Positions 7,856 through 17,396 of a stretch of 48,097 nucleotides of DNA are shown here, piece by piece. The DNA is from an uncultured Flavobacteriales bacterium. Lineage in GTDB: Bacteria > Bacteroidota > Bacteroidia > Flavobacteriales_D > Crocinitomicaceae. The stretch's first letter is position 1. Each line of letters begins with the position of its first letter. Location: positions 1-48,097 of the forward strand of contig CAIJTF010000048.1 of the NCBI GenBank assembly GCA_903823565.1. Direction: 5' to 3'. A program made the position numbers and the translations under genes. The notes below the pieces were generated by a model. That model saw only the letters and a program-made list of their open reading frames with translations, made no database searches and was not told the DNA's origin.

Positions 7856-8724
7856 TGACCTTCGCTTCATTGGGCAATCAGCTAAAAAACACGTTGAATC
7901 AACGCTTTACGCCTAGGGAAATTCATTCGATACATTACCGTTTTCTCGAAAGCGTGTGTAACGTATCGATTGCGGAAATAATAGCTAACCCTAAACGACC
8001 TTTAAGCGCCAGCGAAGCAGCACAGATTATTGCGTTGGAGACAAAGCTACTTGAAGGGGTGCCTTTACAATATGCCTTGGGAAATACCCTTTTTTACGGT
8101 TTGAAATTGAAGTGTTCTCCAGCCGCTTTAATCCCAAGACCGGAAACGGAAGAACTGGTGGCATGGGTGCTTTCAAATTCCGTACTTTCTGAGGAAATGG
8201 TCATAGATATTGGAACAGGGACAGGGTGTATTGCCCTTTCTTTAAAAGCCAACCGAAACCAATGGAAAGTGACTGCAATGGATGTAAGCAAAGAGGCCTT
8301 GGTTTTGGCGCAAGAAAATGCGGAGGCCCATTCGTTGGAGATCGACTGGCAACATGGAGATATTTGTCAACGTTCTAATTCTATCGCAGAACCGCAATAT
8401 TCAATAGTCGTTTCCAATCCTCCATATATTACCGAACAAGAAGCCCTTGAAATGGACAAGAATGTCTTGGATTTCGAGCCCCATCTTGCCCTTTTCGTTC
8501 CAAACAAGAATCCTTTGTTGTTTTATATTCACATTATGGATTGGGCTTTAATAAACATGAAGGACAAGGGTTGGCTGTATTTTGAAATAAATCCTATCTA
8601 TGTTGAAGAAATAATGGCGGCATATAAAGAACGGGGTTTTACAAATATCGAAGTAAGAAAAGATTTACAAGGCAAATATCGAATGATAAAAGGACAAATA
8701 GTATTTTTAAGCAGTGAATCCTGA
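7855..8724 (+). CDS. prmC: release factor glutamine N5-methyltransferase
   Basis: PrmC (HemK) methylates the GGQ glutamine of release factors RF1/RF2 using SAM. The 289-aa protein has the N-terminal helical domain, the family site PAALIPRPETEELV, SAM motif I (VIDIGTGTGCIALSL) and the NPPY catalytic motif (SIVVSNPPYI). ATG overlaps the upstream stop by one base, and its TGA lies inside the start of ligA (11-bp overlap), showing tight operon packing. Confidence 0.95.
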   Translation: MTFASLGNQLKNTLNQRFTPREIHSIHYRFLESVCNVSIAEIIANPKRPLSASEAAQIIALETKLLEGVPLQYALGNTLFYGLKLKCSPAALIPRPETEELVAWVLSNSVLSEEMVIDIGTGTGCIALSLKANRNQWKVTAMDVSKEALVLAQENAEAHSLEIDWQHGDICQRSNSIAEPQYSIVVSNPPYITEQEALEMDKNVLDFEPHLALFVPNKNPLLFYIHIMDWALINMKDKGWLYFEINPIYVEEIMAAYKERGFTNIEVRKDLQGKYRMIKGQIVFLSSES

Positions 8725-10732
8725 GGAAGCCCAACATAAGATTAAACTCCTAACGGAACAGTTAAACGCGCACAATCACCGGTATTACGTGTTAGCTAGT
8801 CCAAGCATCTCTGATTTTGATTTTGATCAAATGTTACGTGAGTTAGAGGAACTAGAATCCCTTTTTCCAGAGTTTTCTTCGCCCAATAGTCCTACCAAAA
8901 GGGTAGGAGGAGATATTACGAAAAAGTTTGAAACGGTTATTCACGAATACCCTATGCTGTCCCTTTCCAATACTTATTCGCGAGAAGAAATCGTAGAGTG
9001 GGTAGGTCGTTTGGAGAAATTTGGCCTTGAAAACTTATCCTTGGTTTGCGAATTAAAATACGATGGCGTAGCGGTAGGTCTTCGGTACGAAAAAGGCGCA
9101 TTAGTTCGTGCGGTAACGCGTGGCGACGGGGAGAAAGGGGAGGACATTACTTCGAACGTAAGGACCATTAGGTCGGTTTCCCTTCAATTGACCAATGACT
9201 TTCCCGAAAAATTTGAAATAAGGGGTGAGATTTTCATGCCAATTGCGGCATTCAAAGAATTAAATGAACAACGTGCGTCTGATGGCGAAGAGCCATTTGC
9301 AAATCCGCGAAATACCGCTGCAGGTACCTTAAAACTTCAAGATTCATCGCTTGTAGCCAAACGCGGGTTGGATACCTTTTTATACGGTGTTTATCAAGAA
9401 AAAGGAGCCTTTCATGACCATATGGAAGCCATTCGTGCGGCAGGTAGTTGGGGATTCAAAATTCCTCCCGAATCCCTAGGCTATATTAATGTAGTCCACG
9501 ATATTGATGGCGTAATGGATTTCATTAATTACTGGGATCAACATCGCTACGATTTGCCGTTTGAAATTGATGGAATCGTTATAAAAGTTAATGCATACGA
9601 GGATCAGAAAAGAATAGGATTTACTTCCAAATCTCCTCGATGGGCAACTGCTTTTAAATTTAAAACGCAACAAGCAGAATCTACGTTGTTGTCAATTGAT
9701 TACCAAGTTGGTAGGACGGGATCAATTACGCCGGTCGCAAATTTAAGTCCAGTTTCTTTGGGAGGAACGACTGTCAGGAGAGCGTCCCTGCACAATGAAG
9801 ATCAGATATTGAAACTCGATTTACATATTTCGGATACTGTTCTGGTGGAAAAAGGAGGTGAAATAATTCCAAAAATTGTAGGAGTAAACCGAGTCAAACG
9901 TTCGCATGGAGCGCAACCGATAGTTTTTATTGAGAATTGTCCAGAATGTGGGGCAAAACTTCTTAGAGAGGAGGGTCTTTCTAATCATTTTTGTCCAAAT
10001 GCTAGTGCTTGCCCACCACAAGTCGCCGGCAGATTAATCCATTTTGTTTCACGTAAAGCCATGAACATTGAAGGCCTTGGTGACGAGACAATAAACGTTC
10101 TGGTTAAGGAAAATATGTTAAAATTCCCTTGTGATTTTTATACATTAAACCGATCAGAATTGCTCAGAGTGGATCGAATGGCTGAGAAATCAGTAAATAA
10201 GTTATTGGCTGCTATTGATGAAAGTAAAAATATACCTTTCGAACGTGTCCTTTTTGCTTTAGGAATAAGGCATGTAGGGGAGACGGTAGCCAAAAGAATT
10301 ACACAACACACAGGGTCTCTAGCTAAGCTAATGCAATTTACGAAAGAAGAGCTTTTAGAAATTGAGGAAATTGGGGATAAAATAGCGGACTCCATTCTTC
10401 ATTTTTTTAGAGATGATGAAAATAAAATGTGGATTGAAAAACTAATTGACGTAGGTTTGCAATTCGAGAGTAAAGGAAAAGACAAAGACAGTGATGTTCT
10501 ATCGGGTTTGACCCTTGTAGTTTCTGGTGTTTTTGATGCCTATTCTCGCGATGAAATAAAGGAGTTGATTGAGCGCAACGGGGGTAAGAATAGCGGTTCA
10601 GTATCTTCAAAAACAGACTTTTTAGTTGCAGGAGAAGGCATGGGACCGGCAAAATTGAAAAAAGCGAAAGACTTGGGAGTTAAAATTCTCAATGAATTAG
10701 AATTCCAAAAATTGATTGGAAATGAAAAATAA
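8714..10732 (+). CDS. ligA: NAD-dependent DNA ligase
   Basis: LigA seals nicks in replication and repair with NAD+ as AMP donor. At 672 aa it has full length. Domains in order: Ia (NHRYYVLASPSISDFDFD), adenylation domain with nucleophile Lys115 in ELKYDGVA, OB domain, a zinc finger with four Cys (CPECGAKL ... FCPNASACP), HhH repeats (LGIRHVGETVA, EIGDKIADSI) and a C-terminal BRCT domain (GLTLVVSGVF ... DFLVAGEG). The start is GTG at 8714, inside the prmC gene; no nearby ATG would keep domain Ia intact. Confidence 0.97.
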   Translation: MNPEEAQHKIKLLTEQLNAHNHRYYVLASPSISDFDFDQMLRELEELESLFPEFSSPNSPTKRVGGDITKKFETVIHEYPMLSLSNTYSREEIVEWVGRLEKFGLENLSLVCELKYDGVAVGLRYEKGALVRAVTRGDGEKGEDITSNVRTIRSVSLQLTNDFPEKFEIRGEIFMPIAAFKELNEQRASDGEEPFANPRNTAAGTLKLQDSSLVAKRGLDTFLYGVYQEKGAFHDHMEAIRAAGSWGFKIPPESLGYINVVHDIDGVMDFINYWDQHRYDLPFEIDGIVIKVNAYEDQKRIGFTSKSPRWATAFKFKTQQAESTLLSIDYQVGRTGSITPVANLSPVSLGGTTVRRASLHNEDQILKLDLHISDTVLVEKGGEIIPKIVGVNRVKRSHGAQPIVFIENCPECGAKLLREEGLSNHFCPNASACPPQVAGRLIHFVSRKAMNIEGLGDETINVLVKENMLKFPCDFYTLNRSELLRVDRMAEKSVNKLLAAIDESKNIPFERVLFALGIRHVGETVAKRITQHTGSLAKLMQFTKEELLEIEEIGDKIADSILHFFRDDENKMWIEKLIDVGLQFESKGKDKDSDVLSGLTLVVSGVFDAYSRDEIKELIERNGGKNSGSVSSKTDFLVAGEGMGPAKLKKAKDLGVKILNELEFQKLIGNEK

Positions 10733-11192
10733 AAGTTTGTGGTCAAGTACCCAGTCCTTAATGGTTGTTATTCATTACACCGACCTTGAAGCGTTGAATG
10801 AATACCGAAGAGCATTGGACAAAATTCTAGACGATAGCCAAGTTAAAAAGTTGACGATTATTGTCACATTGCCTAAAGATGTTAACAAGGATACCCTACC
10901 GCCACATTTTTTAATTTATTACAACAGCCCCAACGACTATACTTTTATGGGGAAACTAAAGGATGTTTTACTACAGCGAGAACTTGAAAAGTCTTTTGAT
11001 ATGTTGTTATGGGTGGGGAGTTTGGAGCAAAAGGTTTATCAAGAGATAAAATCCTGCAGTTTTAAACACAAGGTGGTGGTGAACGATGTGGACAATGGAT
11101 TCTTTGATCTTGAATTAAAATCTAAAGATGAAAATGCCTTTACCTTACTGGATTTTGTGGTAGGAACCTTGGATAAAATTGAATTAATATGA
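10716..11192 (+). CDS. conserved hypothetical protein, DUF6913-like
   Basis: A 158-aa cytoplasmic protein of unknown function, without signal peptide or membrane segment. Pattern features are NEYRRALDKIL, LPPHFLIYYNSPNDYTFMGK, FDMLLWVGSLEQ and a C-terminal FTLLDFVVGTLDKIE. Proteins of this type sit between ligA and dapA in many Flavobacteriia and match what I recall of DUF6913; not verified by search. It starts within the last codons of ligA (ATG 10716 or 10722) and overlaps dapA by ATGA, so it is co-translated with both. Confidence 0.75.
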   Translation: MEMKNKSLWSSTQSLMVVIHYTDLEALNEYRRALDKILDDSQVKKLTIIVTLPKDVNKDTLPPHFLIYYNSPNDYTFMGKLKDVLLQRELEKSFDMLLWVGSLEQKVYQEIKSCSFKHKVVVNDVDNGFFDLELKSKDENAFTLLDFVVGTLDKIELI

Positions 11193-12073
11193 AGAATACT
11201 TTCAAAGGATCAGGCGTTGCCTTGGTCACACCTTTTACAAAAAACTTAACCGTCGATTTTGATGCCCTGGAAGATTTAGTTGACTATCAAATCGATAACG
11301 GTACTGATTTTCTAGTCGTACAGGGGACCACAGGCGAATCACCAACTTTATCGCAAGAAGAGAAACAAGAAATTTTAAATTGCGTCATCGATTGCAACGA
11401 AGGGCGACTGCCAATTGTGTACGGAGTCGGTGGAAATAATACCGCTAACGTCGTCCTAACCTTGGGTAATTTACCCAAAGGTGTGGATGGAATTTTATCC
11501 GTATCCCCGTATTACAATAAACCAATTCAACAAGGAATATTGGCACATTATAAAATCCTTGCAGATGCCACAGACCTTCCTATTATTCTTTACAACGTTC
11601 CAGGGAGAACCGGTTCAAATCTTTCGGTTGAATCGACCCTAGCATTAGCCGAAATTCCCAATATTGTAGCCATTAAAGAGGCCTCGGGAAATATGGAACA
11701 AATTATGCAAATCATTAAAGATTGTCCCTCAGATTTTGGCGTTATTTCTGGTGATGATAACCTCACCATGCCTTTAATCGCGGCAGGTGCAGTTGGAGTT
11801 ATTTCTGTTGTTGCGAACGCCTTCCCCGCGCTCTTCTCGTCCATGGTTAAAGCGTCTATTCAAGGGGATTTAGATGCTGCCAAAAAGGCCCATTACGCAT
11901 TGTTTGATGTGACTAAAATGTTCTTTGAACAAGGAAATCCGGGCGGGGTGAAGGCTGCACTTGCCCATCTTGATCTTATGGATGAATACATGCGATTACC
12001 GCTTTTTCCTGTTTCATCGGATCTTCGTCAACGCATTGAAAAAGAGACTGATAAGATATTAGATTTAATGTAA
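11189..12073 (+). CDS. dapA: 4-hydroxy-tetrahydrodipicolinate synthase
   Basis: DapA condenses pyruvate with aspartate semialdehyde, the first step of the diaminopimelate/lysine branch. The 294-aa TIM barrel has GTTGESPTLSQEEK, the catalytic Tyr motif YNVPGRTG, the Schiff-base Lys in IVAIKEASGN, and GVISGDDNLTMPLI. Length is normal. It ends the rightward operon; 12074-12119 between the convergent genes contains a small hairpin. Confidence 0.96.
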   Translation: MKNTFKGSGVALVTPFTKNLTVDFDALEDLVDYQIDNGTDFLVVQGTTGESPTLSQEEKQEILNCVIDCNEGRLPIVYGVGGNNTANVVLTLGNLPKGVDGILSVSPYYNKPIQQGILAHYKILADATDLPIILYNVPGRTGSNLSVESTLALAEIPNIVAIKEASGNMEQIMQIIKDCPSDFGVISGDDNLTMPLIAAGAVGVISVVANAFPALFSSMVKASIQGDLDAAKKAHYALFDVTKMFFEQGNPGGVKAALAHLDLMDEYMRLPLFPVSSDLRQRIEKETDKILDLM

Positions 12074-12083
12074 TACCTGATAA

Positions 12084-12104
12084 TTAGTCCTGCTTGGAGA
12101 CTAA
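12084..12104. terminator. weak hairpin between convergent genes
   Basis: TTAGTC (12084-12089) and GACTAA (12099-12104) can pair across a 9-nt loop between the dapA stop and the convergent lipoprotein stop. There is no U-run after it, so termination is only a suggestion. Confidence 0.25.
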
Positions 12105-12119
12105 CGATTAGGACCCAAA

Positions 12120-12740
12120 TTAATAGCCCAAGTAAATCGTAGTGGTATCAAAAGGAGCTGTAATAACTTCCAAGATTCCAGAATTGTTTGTTCCATATAC
12201 ACCATATTCAATTCGGTATGGACTATTGCCGTCGTTTATACAATACAGGGATGTATCTACCGCGCCGTAAAAATGTTTTATTTCGCTCGTGCAGCATTCA
12301 TCACAATTCAACTTGCCCGCTTGACGAAGGTATTGTAAATGATCGGTATTCGAGGGATTGTGGTTAAGAATCCTTATTTCCGCCCAGGATTTTGCGGTAG
12401 TGGCGTAATTCCTGACCGTTGCACCTTTTAAATTCAAGGCTGAGTTATTGATATCGTTTTCGATATCAAAGTATAGGGGCTTGGTGATTTTAACGGTGTA
12501 TTTTTCGGTTCTTGTCCGCTCAAACTCAAAACGATAATACCCTTGAGCATCCGTTGTTGTGGTTCCTATCTGCGAAAATTGGTTCGTAGTAGCAGAAACG
12601 CCATACAAGGTTACGGTGGCTCCCGAAAGGGGGACATTAAACGAATTGTCAGTCACCACGCCTTCTAATAGCAAAGTTTTTGGCGCCTTTCCGCATCCCA
12701 AAGTAAATAAAAAGAGTAGGGCGTAGAAACCAGTTTTCAT
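12120..12740 (-). CDS. lipoprotein with carboxypeptidase-regulatory/SdrD-B-like beta domain
   Basis: A 206-aa lipoprotein with signal KTGFYALLFLFTLGC; the LFTLGC lipobox puts the lipid on Cys16. Residues about 25-110 look like a transthyretin-like carboxypeptidase regulatory domain: LLLEGVVTDNSFNVPLSGATVTLYG, then TTDAQGYYRFEFE. The rest contains two close Cys (CDECC) and aromatic beta strands and is not recognised. It lies directly after the FkbM methyltransferase gene, overlapping by 4 bp, so they are probably one transcript. Function unknown. Confidence 0.75.
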   Translation of the reverse strand: MKTGFYALLFLFTLGCGKAPKTLLLEGVVTDNSFNVPLSGATVTLYGVSATTNQFSQIGTTTTDAQGYYRFEFERTRTEKYTVKITKPLYFDIENDINNSALNLKGATVRNYATTAKSWAEIRILNHNPSNTDHLQYLRQAGKLNCDECCTSEIKHFYGAVDTSLYCINDGNSPYRIEYGVYGTNNSGILEVITAPFDTTTIYLGY

Positions 12741-13504
12741 AGGTTAAAGGTATTCAAAAGGACAGAAACTTTTTCAGAAGGAACAAAGAGAAAATCAGAA
12801 GGCTCACGTTGTTTACCCGTTTCTTCTATTAGTTTTCCTTGATAAAGGCCTAATTGTTTATAATTTAAGGCTGAAAAAAAAGCACAAAAGTCATCGATAT
12901 GCTTTTCTGAAATCTCAATTTGCACAAGGGGTCGCAGCCTATTTAGCGTTTCTCCCAAGGTCGAAAACACCGTCCATTCATATCCTTCAATATCACATTT
13001 GATGTAGTCTAGCCGCTCAAATGCCGAGAGAAAATTGGTGGCTTGAAGTACTGGAACCTCAATGGAACCAGGAATTTGCAATGCTTCCTCCTCGCTTATA
13101 ACGTGGGGTAAGCCGGTTCGCAAAACGCCTTTTTGAACGGGCATTACCATGTACAAGGTTCCAGACGAGGCCCCCATAGCAGAATGAATTAATTCAACGT
13201 GTTTGTAGCGCGACAAAACGGCTTCTAGCCGTCGGTAAAAGATGGGAATGGGTTCAACGGAAATTAGTTTTCCCAAAGGGTTTCTGCGGGCAAAAAGTTT
13301 CGAGAAATACCCGAGATTAGCTCCAATATCAAGGACAACATCCTCTTTGCCAATAAGCTTTTTTGTGGCATAATGAAATTTAAAACGCTCGTCTTTCTTT
13401 AAAAATCCGAAATCGTACAGGATGAAAAATCCTCGTTGCATACACATTAAATAAAGGGAGGTAGGCAACCATCTGAAAAGGATCTTTTTAATTCGAAAAA
13501 CCAT
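12737..13504 (-). CDS. FkbM family methyltransferase
   Basis: A SAM-dependent O-methyltransferase of the FkbM family, usually acting on sugars or lipid-linked glycans. SAM motif I is DVVLDIGANLGYFSKLFA, followed by ISVEPIPIFY (acidic ribose contact), a KCDIEGYEW motif and a C-terminal RPLVQIEIS strand. I chose the ATG at 13504 (VFRIKKILFRW); the frame extends upstream only to a TTG at 13555, and TAATTTCG lies 5 nt before the ATG. No glycosyltransferases are nearby, so the substrate cannot be inferred. Confidence 0.85.
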   Translation of the reverse strand: MVFRIKKILFRWLPTSLYLMCMQRGFFILYDFGFLKKDERFKFHYATKKLIGKEDVVLDIGANLGYFSKLFARRNPLGKLISVEPIPIFYRRLEAVLSRYKHVELIHSAMGASSGTLYMVMPVQKGVLRTGLPHVISEEEALQIPGSIEVPVLQATNFLSAFERLDYIKCDIEGYEWTVFSTLGETLNRLRPLVQIEISEKHIDDFCAFFSALNYKQLGLYQGKLIEETGKQREPSDFLFVPSEKVSVLLNTFNL

Positions 13505-13554
13505 CCCTGCGAAATTACGCCATTTGTCGCTATTTTTATCAAAAATTAAATGCA

Positions 13555-15888
13555 ATGCGAAGTATTGTTATATGCTTTGTTTTATTTCTTTCGCACCTTC
13601 GAGCCCAACAAGCGTTGGAATTAAAGGAGATTATGAAAGGCCAAGATTTTACAGGGTATTGGCCCAGTTCACCCCAATGGAATCTGGATGGAAGTGCCAT
13701 TTACTTCCGATGGAACAAGGATGGAAAGGGGGAGTCAGAACCTTACCTATATCGCTTAAAGTCCGCCGAGTTAAAGGAGGTATCAGAAGCCGCTTTCAAG
13801 GAAATGATTCCGTTTGATCCTCAGCAACAGAAATTCTCCAATCAAATAACCCTGCTTCAGCAAAGCTTGGTTTTAACGGATCGTAAATCCATGAAATCCA
13901 CCTTGCTTTTACAAACCGATCATTTTATTTCTGATGTATATAGGCTTTCTGAAAACGAAGCTTCCTTGAGAATGGATGGCGATTTTTATCGAATTTCCTT
14001 CAATGCATCCGGGATGTTCCAAATGGTTCAATTAACGAGGTATGTTGAGCCTAAAAAAGGGGAGAAGCGTGACTCAACTCTTCTTGAAATGCAACAGCGC
14101 TCATTGTTCCAGTACCTTCGTGACCAGGAACCTGAATCGATAAGGCCTATTCGTTCTTCGTTTGAAACCGTTAAAGAGACCCCATTGCCCGCAGCATTTA
14201 GCGCCATTTCAGGACGTTTTTTATCGTTGCAACATCAAGTTGTACTGCTCCGTGAAGACGAATTACCGGAGGAAAAACAGACTACCTATACAGCATTTAT
14301 AACGTCGGACGGTTACCTTAAGTCGAAGAATGCGCGGGTGAAGGTGAGTGCCAATGAACCTAATCAGCGCATGTATCTTCATGGGTTAGTCAAGGATACG
14401 TTAGTCCCTCTTGACTTCTCAAAACTTAGTGATATTCGCGCAAAAGCGAGTTATTTAGATACGAACGGCGGAAAAGTATACAAGCAAGATCGCCCCGTTT
14501 TTCTTCACGATCCCATTTTTGCGAAAACAAAACCCCTCGCATTAATCGATGTCCGTGCTGCGGACAACAAGGACCGATGGATTGTTGTAGTGGATCTTAT
14601 CCATGGAAAAGTTACCGAAATTGAGCGACAGCACGACGAGGCTTGGATTGGTGGGCCAGGTATTTCCGAATGGAATATGGAAAAAGGTACTTTGGGCTTT
14701 GTAAATCAAGACGAGGTGGTGTATTTCCAGTCGGAGGAAAATGGTTTTTCTCAATTATACGAAATCAATCTTTCTTCCAAAAGAAAGGAACTCGTTTTTC
14801 CGGGGGGGGTGAACTTTGAAATGCACTCGGTCTCATTGAGTGCGGATGGCACGAAGTATTTTATCGTACATAATGGAAACAATCCTCGGTGTTTACAGGG
14901 GGCTTGGTTGCATCGGATACACAAGAAAATGTTGCCCGTTATTTCCAATGCCTCTGCTGGATTCAAGGATTTAGTTCTTTCGCCAAATGAACTTAATTTT
15001 GCCTACCTCTATTCCTCGGCTACTTCCCCATGGGAACTGTACCTTAAAGAAGGAAATAACGCCCCCCAAAAAATTACAAAATCGACTACAACATCCTTTG
15101 ATCAATATCCATGGATTTCTCCAAGCTATATTACGTTTCCAGGAAACGATGGAAAGGAAGTCTACGCACGACAATACACACCAAGTCCAGAAGTGAAAAA
15201 TGGAGCAACTATACTCTTCGTGCACGGCGCAGGTTATTTGCAAAATGCGCACGCATGGTGGAGCCATTATTATCGAGAATACATGTTTCACAACTTGTTG
15301 GTTTCTAGTGGTTATACCGTTTTGGATATTGATTATCGAGCCAGCGCCGGATATGGTCGGGATTACAGAACCGCTATTTACCGGCATATGGGAGGAAGAG
15401 ATGTTCAGGATTTCCTGGACGCTAAAAAATATTTAGCCACCTTGAATCTAGATACCAATAGGGTAGGTATTTATGGAGGTTCTTACGGAGGATTTGTGAC
15501 CTTAATGAGTTTGTTTCAGCACCCGGATGCCTTTGCCTGTGGAGCAGCCCTTCGTTCGGTAACGGATTGGGCACATTACAACCACGAATACACCAGTAAC
15601 ATTTTAAATTATCCCGAAACCGATGCCGAAGCGTATCGAAAAAGTTCGCCCATTTATTTTGCGGAAGGCTTAAAAAACCCCCTGTTAATGCTCCATGGAA
15701 TGGTGGATGACAATGTCCAATTTCAAGATATTGTTCGGCTTCAGCAACGCTTAATCGAATTGGGTAAAATAGACTGGGAATTAGCCGCTTATCCGGTAGA
15801 GGAACATGGATTTAAGGAGGCTTACTCTTGGTTCGATGAATACCGTAGAATTTTAAATCTTTTTAATAAACATTTAGCAAAACCTTAG
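13555..15888 (+). CDS. S9 prolyl oligopeptidase family (DPP-IV-like) protease
   Basis: A 777-aa exported serine peptidase. The signal peptide (RSIVICFVLFLSHLRAQ) is followed by an N-terminal beta-propeller of about 470 residues and an alpha/beta-hydrolase domain. Catalytic Ser643 is in GIYGGSYGGF, Asp at about 718 in HGMVDDNVQ and His in VEEHGFKEAY. The order and motifs match S9B/S9C enzymes that release N-terminal dipeptides. It is probably periplasmic and involved in peptide nutrition. The TATTTTTA at 13531-13538 may be its -7 box. GNAT and NUC1 genes follow with 2-nt spacing and a 4-nt overlap. Confidence 0.92.
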   Translation: MRSIVICFVLFLSHLRAQQALELKEIMKGQDFTGYWPSSPQWNLDGSAIYFRWNKDGKGESEPYLYRLKSAELKEVSEAAFKEMIPFDPQQQKFSNQITLLQQSLVLTDRKSMKSTLLLQTDHFISDVYRLSENEASLRMDGDFYRISFNASGMFQMVQLTRYVEPKKGEKRDSTLLEMQQRSLFQYLRDQEPESIRPIRSSFETVKETPLPAAFSAISGRFLSLQHQVVLLREDELPEEKQTTYTAFITSDGYLKSKNARVKVSANEPNQRMYLHGLVKDTLVPLDFSKLSDIRAKASYLDTNGGKVYKQDRPVFLHDPIFAKTKPLALIDVRAADNKDRWIVVVDLIHGKVTEIERQHDEAWIGGPGISEWNMEKGTLGFVNQDEVVYFQSEENGFSQLYEINLSSKRKELVFPGGVNFEMHSVSLSADGTKYFIVHNGNNPRCLQGAWLHRIHKKMLPVISNASAGFKDLVLSPNELNFAYLYSSATSPWELYLKEGNNAPQKITKSTTTSFDQYPWISPSYITFPGNDGKEVYARQYTPSPEVKNGATILFVHGAGYLQNAHAWWSHYYREYMFHNLLVSSGYTVLDIDYRASAGYGRDYRTAIYRHMGGRDVQDFLDAKKYLATLNLDTNRVGIYGGSYGGFVTLMSLFQHPDAFACGAALRSVTDWAHYNHEYTSNILNYPETDAEAYRKSSPIYFAEGLKNPLLMLHGMVDDNVQFQDIVRLQQRLIELGKIDWELAAYPVEEHGFKEAYSWFDEYRRILNLFNKHLAKP

Positions 15889-15890
15889 TC

Positions 15891-16328
15891 ATGGACGTCT
15901 TGGAACTTTTTACAGTTGATGAAATGCTGGAAACCTTCTCTGTGGTAAAGGAATTATATCCATCCTTAACAGAGGACGCGTACAAAACAGAATTATCCTT
16001 CATGGTGCAACACAATTATTCCCAAGTGGTCGTGAAGGACATGGGGCAATGTTTGGGGGTTTCAGGAGTTTGGATTGGAAATAAACTTTGGTGTGGAAAA
16101 TACTTAGAAATTGATAATATCGTGGTATCGGAAAAAGTACGTAGTAAAGGGGTTGGAAAATTGCTGCTGGATTTCATCGAAAAAAAAGCGCAAGCTTTGG
16201 GGTGTAATATGATGGCCTTGGATTCATATACCACGAACTTTAAAGCCCATAAGTTTTTCTACAATGAAGGATTTTCTCCCAAAGGATTTCATTTTATTAA
16301 CCTTTTGAATAAAGACAGTATTCGATGA
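15891..16328 (+). CDS. GNAT family N-acetyltransferase
   Basis: A 145-aa single-domain acetyltransferase with the acetyl-CoA loop VVSEKVRSKGVGKLLLDFIE (motif A, R/QxxGxG/A-like) and the C-terminal motif B region LDSYTTNFKAHKFFYNEGF. The substrate is unknown. It starts 2 nt after the S9 peptidase and overlaps the nuclease gene by ATGA, so all three are likely one operon, although no common function is evident. Confidence 0.88.
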   Translation: MDVLELFTVDEMLETFSVVKELYPSLTEDAYKTELSFMVQHNYSQVVVKDMGQCLGVSGVWIGNKLWCGKYLEIDNIVVSEKVRSKGVGKLLLDFIEKKAQALGCNMMALDSYTTNFKAHKFFYNEGFSPKGFHFINLLNKDSIR

Positions 16329-17329
16329 AATTACTCCATCTAACCGCCGCCCTAGGACTGCTTTACAGCGTTTCATTTTGCCAACAACAACAGGATTCGA
16401 ATACCAATGGAAGCCCAACGAATCATACCGACGAAACAAAACAAACGGCCGATTCTGACGGGCCAACCCTAGAAGGTAATTCAAGGGATACTTCATACAG
16501 AAAAGGATTGGAATTACCCAAGGCCATAGGTTCCACCCCCATAATTCGCCACGAAGGTTATCAACTGCAATATTCCGAAAAACACGAACAAGCCTATTGG
16601 GTAGCATATCATTTAACCCAAGAGGAAACGGTTAAGAAATTTAATCGCACCGATAATTTTATTCCTGATCCAATGGTTTCTACAGGATCCGCAACCTCAT
16701 CAGACTATGCGAATTCAGGGTATGATCGCGGCCATTTAGCGCCGGCTGCAGATATGGGATGGTCAGAATTAGCCATGAAGGAGTCTTTTTACTACAGCAA
16801 TATGAGTCCTCAAGAACCCGGATTTAACCGCGGTATTTGGAAAAAACTGGAGGAACAAGTAAGGGCTTGGGCGGTACATTATAATGCTGTTTACGTGGTA
16901 ACGGGTCCCGTGCTTACAGATGGTTTGGTTAAAATGGGTGGAAACGGTGTGTCCATTCCAAAATACTACTATAAGGTCATCTTAGATTATCAAGGTGAAA
17001 ATTCAAAAGCCATTGGATTTTTGATGCCGAATGCCTACAGTGCTTCTGGACTCGAACCCTTTGCCGTTTCGGTTGATCAAGTTGAAAAGGAAACAGGTAT
17101 AGATTTTTTCCCGTTGCTGGATGATCAATTGGAAAATACCCTCGAGAAGGATGTATGCCTTTCCTGTTGGTCATGGAAACCGTTAAAAGTACCATCCAGC
17201 GTTTCGAATTCCGGAGGATCTAATGATAACACTGTCGCTGTACAATGTAAGGGAATTACCAAAGCTGGAGCGCAATGTAAGCGTAAAACAACCGATCCTG
17301 ATGGGTACTGTTATCAGCACAAGCCCTAA
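16325..17329 (+). CDS. DNA/RNA non-specific endonuclease (NUC1), lipoprotein, with Cys/His tail
   Basis: A 334-aa surface or periplasmic nuclease. The signal KLLHLTAALGLLYSVSFC has a lipobox SVSFC (Cys19) followed by a low-complexity Gln/Asn/Asp/Thr linker. The beta-beta-alpha-metal nuclease core has catalytic His137 in YDRGHLAPAADM and the metal Asn in NMSPQEPGFNRGIW. After the core a Ser/Asn linker leads to a 30-residue tail with CKGITKAGAQCKRKT and GYCYQH, a CxxxxxxxxC...CxxH pattern that could bind zinc. It probably degrades external nucleic acids as a nutrient source. Confidence 0.9.
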   Translation: MKLLHLTAALGLLYSVSFCQQQQDSNTNGSPTNHTDETKQTADSDGPTLEGNSRDTSYRKGLELPKAIGSTPIIRHEGYQLQYSEKHEQAYWVAYHLTQEETVKKFNRTDNFIPDPMVSTGSATSSDYANSGYDRGHLAPAADMGWSELAMKESFYYSNMSPQEPGFNRGIWKKLEEQVRAWAVHYNAVYVVTGPVLTDGLVKMGGNGVSIPKYYYKVILDYQGENSKAIGFLMPNAYSASGLEPFAVSVDQVEKETGIDFFPLLDDQLENTLEKDVCLSCWSWKPLKVPSSVSNSGGSNDNTVAVQCKGITKAGAQCKRKTTDPDGYCYQHKP

Positions 17330-17384
17330 AAAAAGCACCTGTCAATCCTAGCCTAGGTTAAGAAGGAAACAAGCCTTTGAAGAT

Positions 17385-17392
17385 TACCTTTG
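17385..17392 (+). promoter_or_regulatory. -7 box of dioxygenase-like gene
   Basis: TACCTTTG is an exact TAnnTTTG match ending 4 nt before the ATG at 17397. It separates this gene from the nuclease operon and predicts a leaderless transcript. Confidence 0.5.
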
Positions 17393-17396
17393 TTCC

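Noticed and set aside
12084..12115. Strong terminator between dapA and the lipoprotein gene.
   Set aside because: The hairpin is only 6 bp and has no U-run on either strand; kept only as a weak feature.
13505..13555. Upstream TTG start for the FkbM methyltransferase overlapping the S9 peptidase start.
   Set aside because: It adds 17 residues not expected in the family; ATG 13504 has a box 5 nt upstream and fits better.
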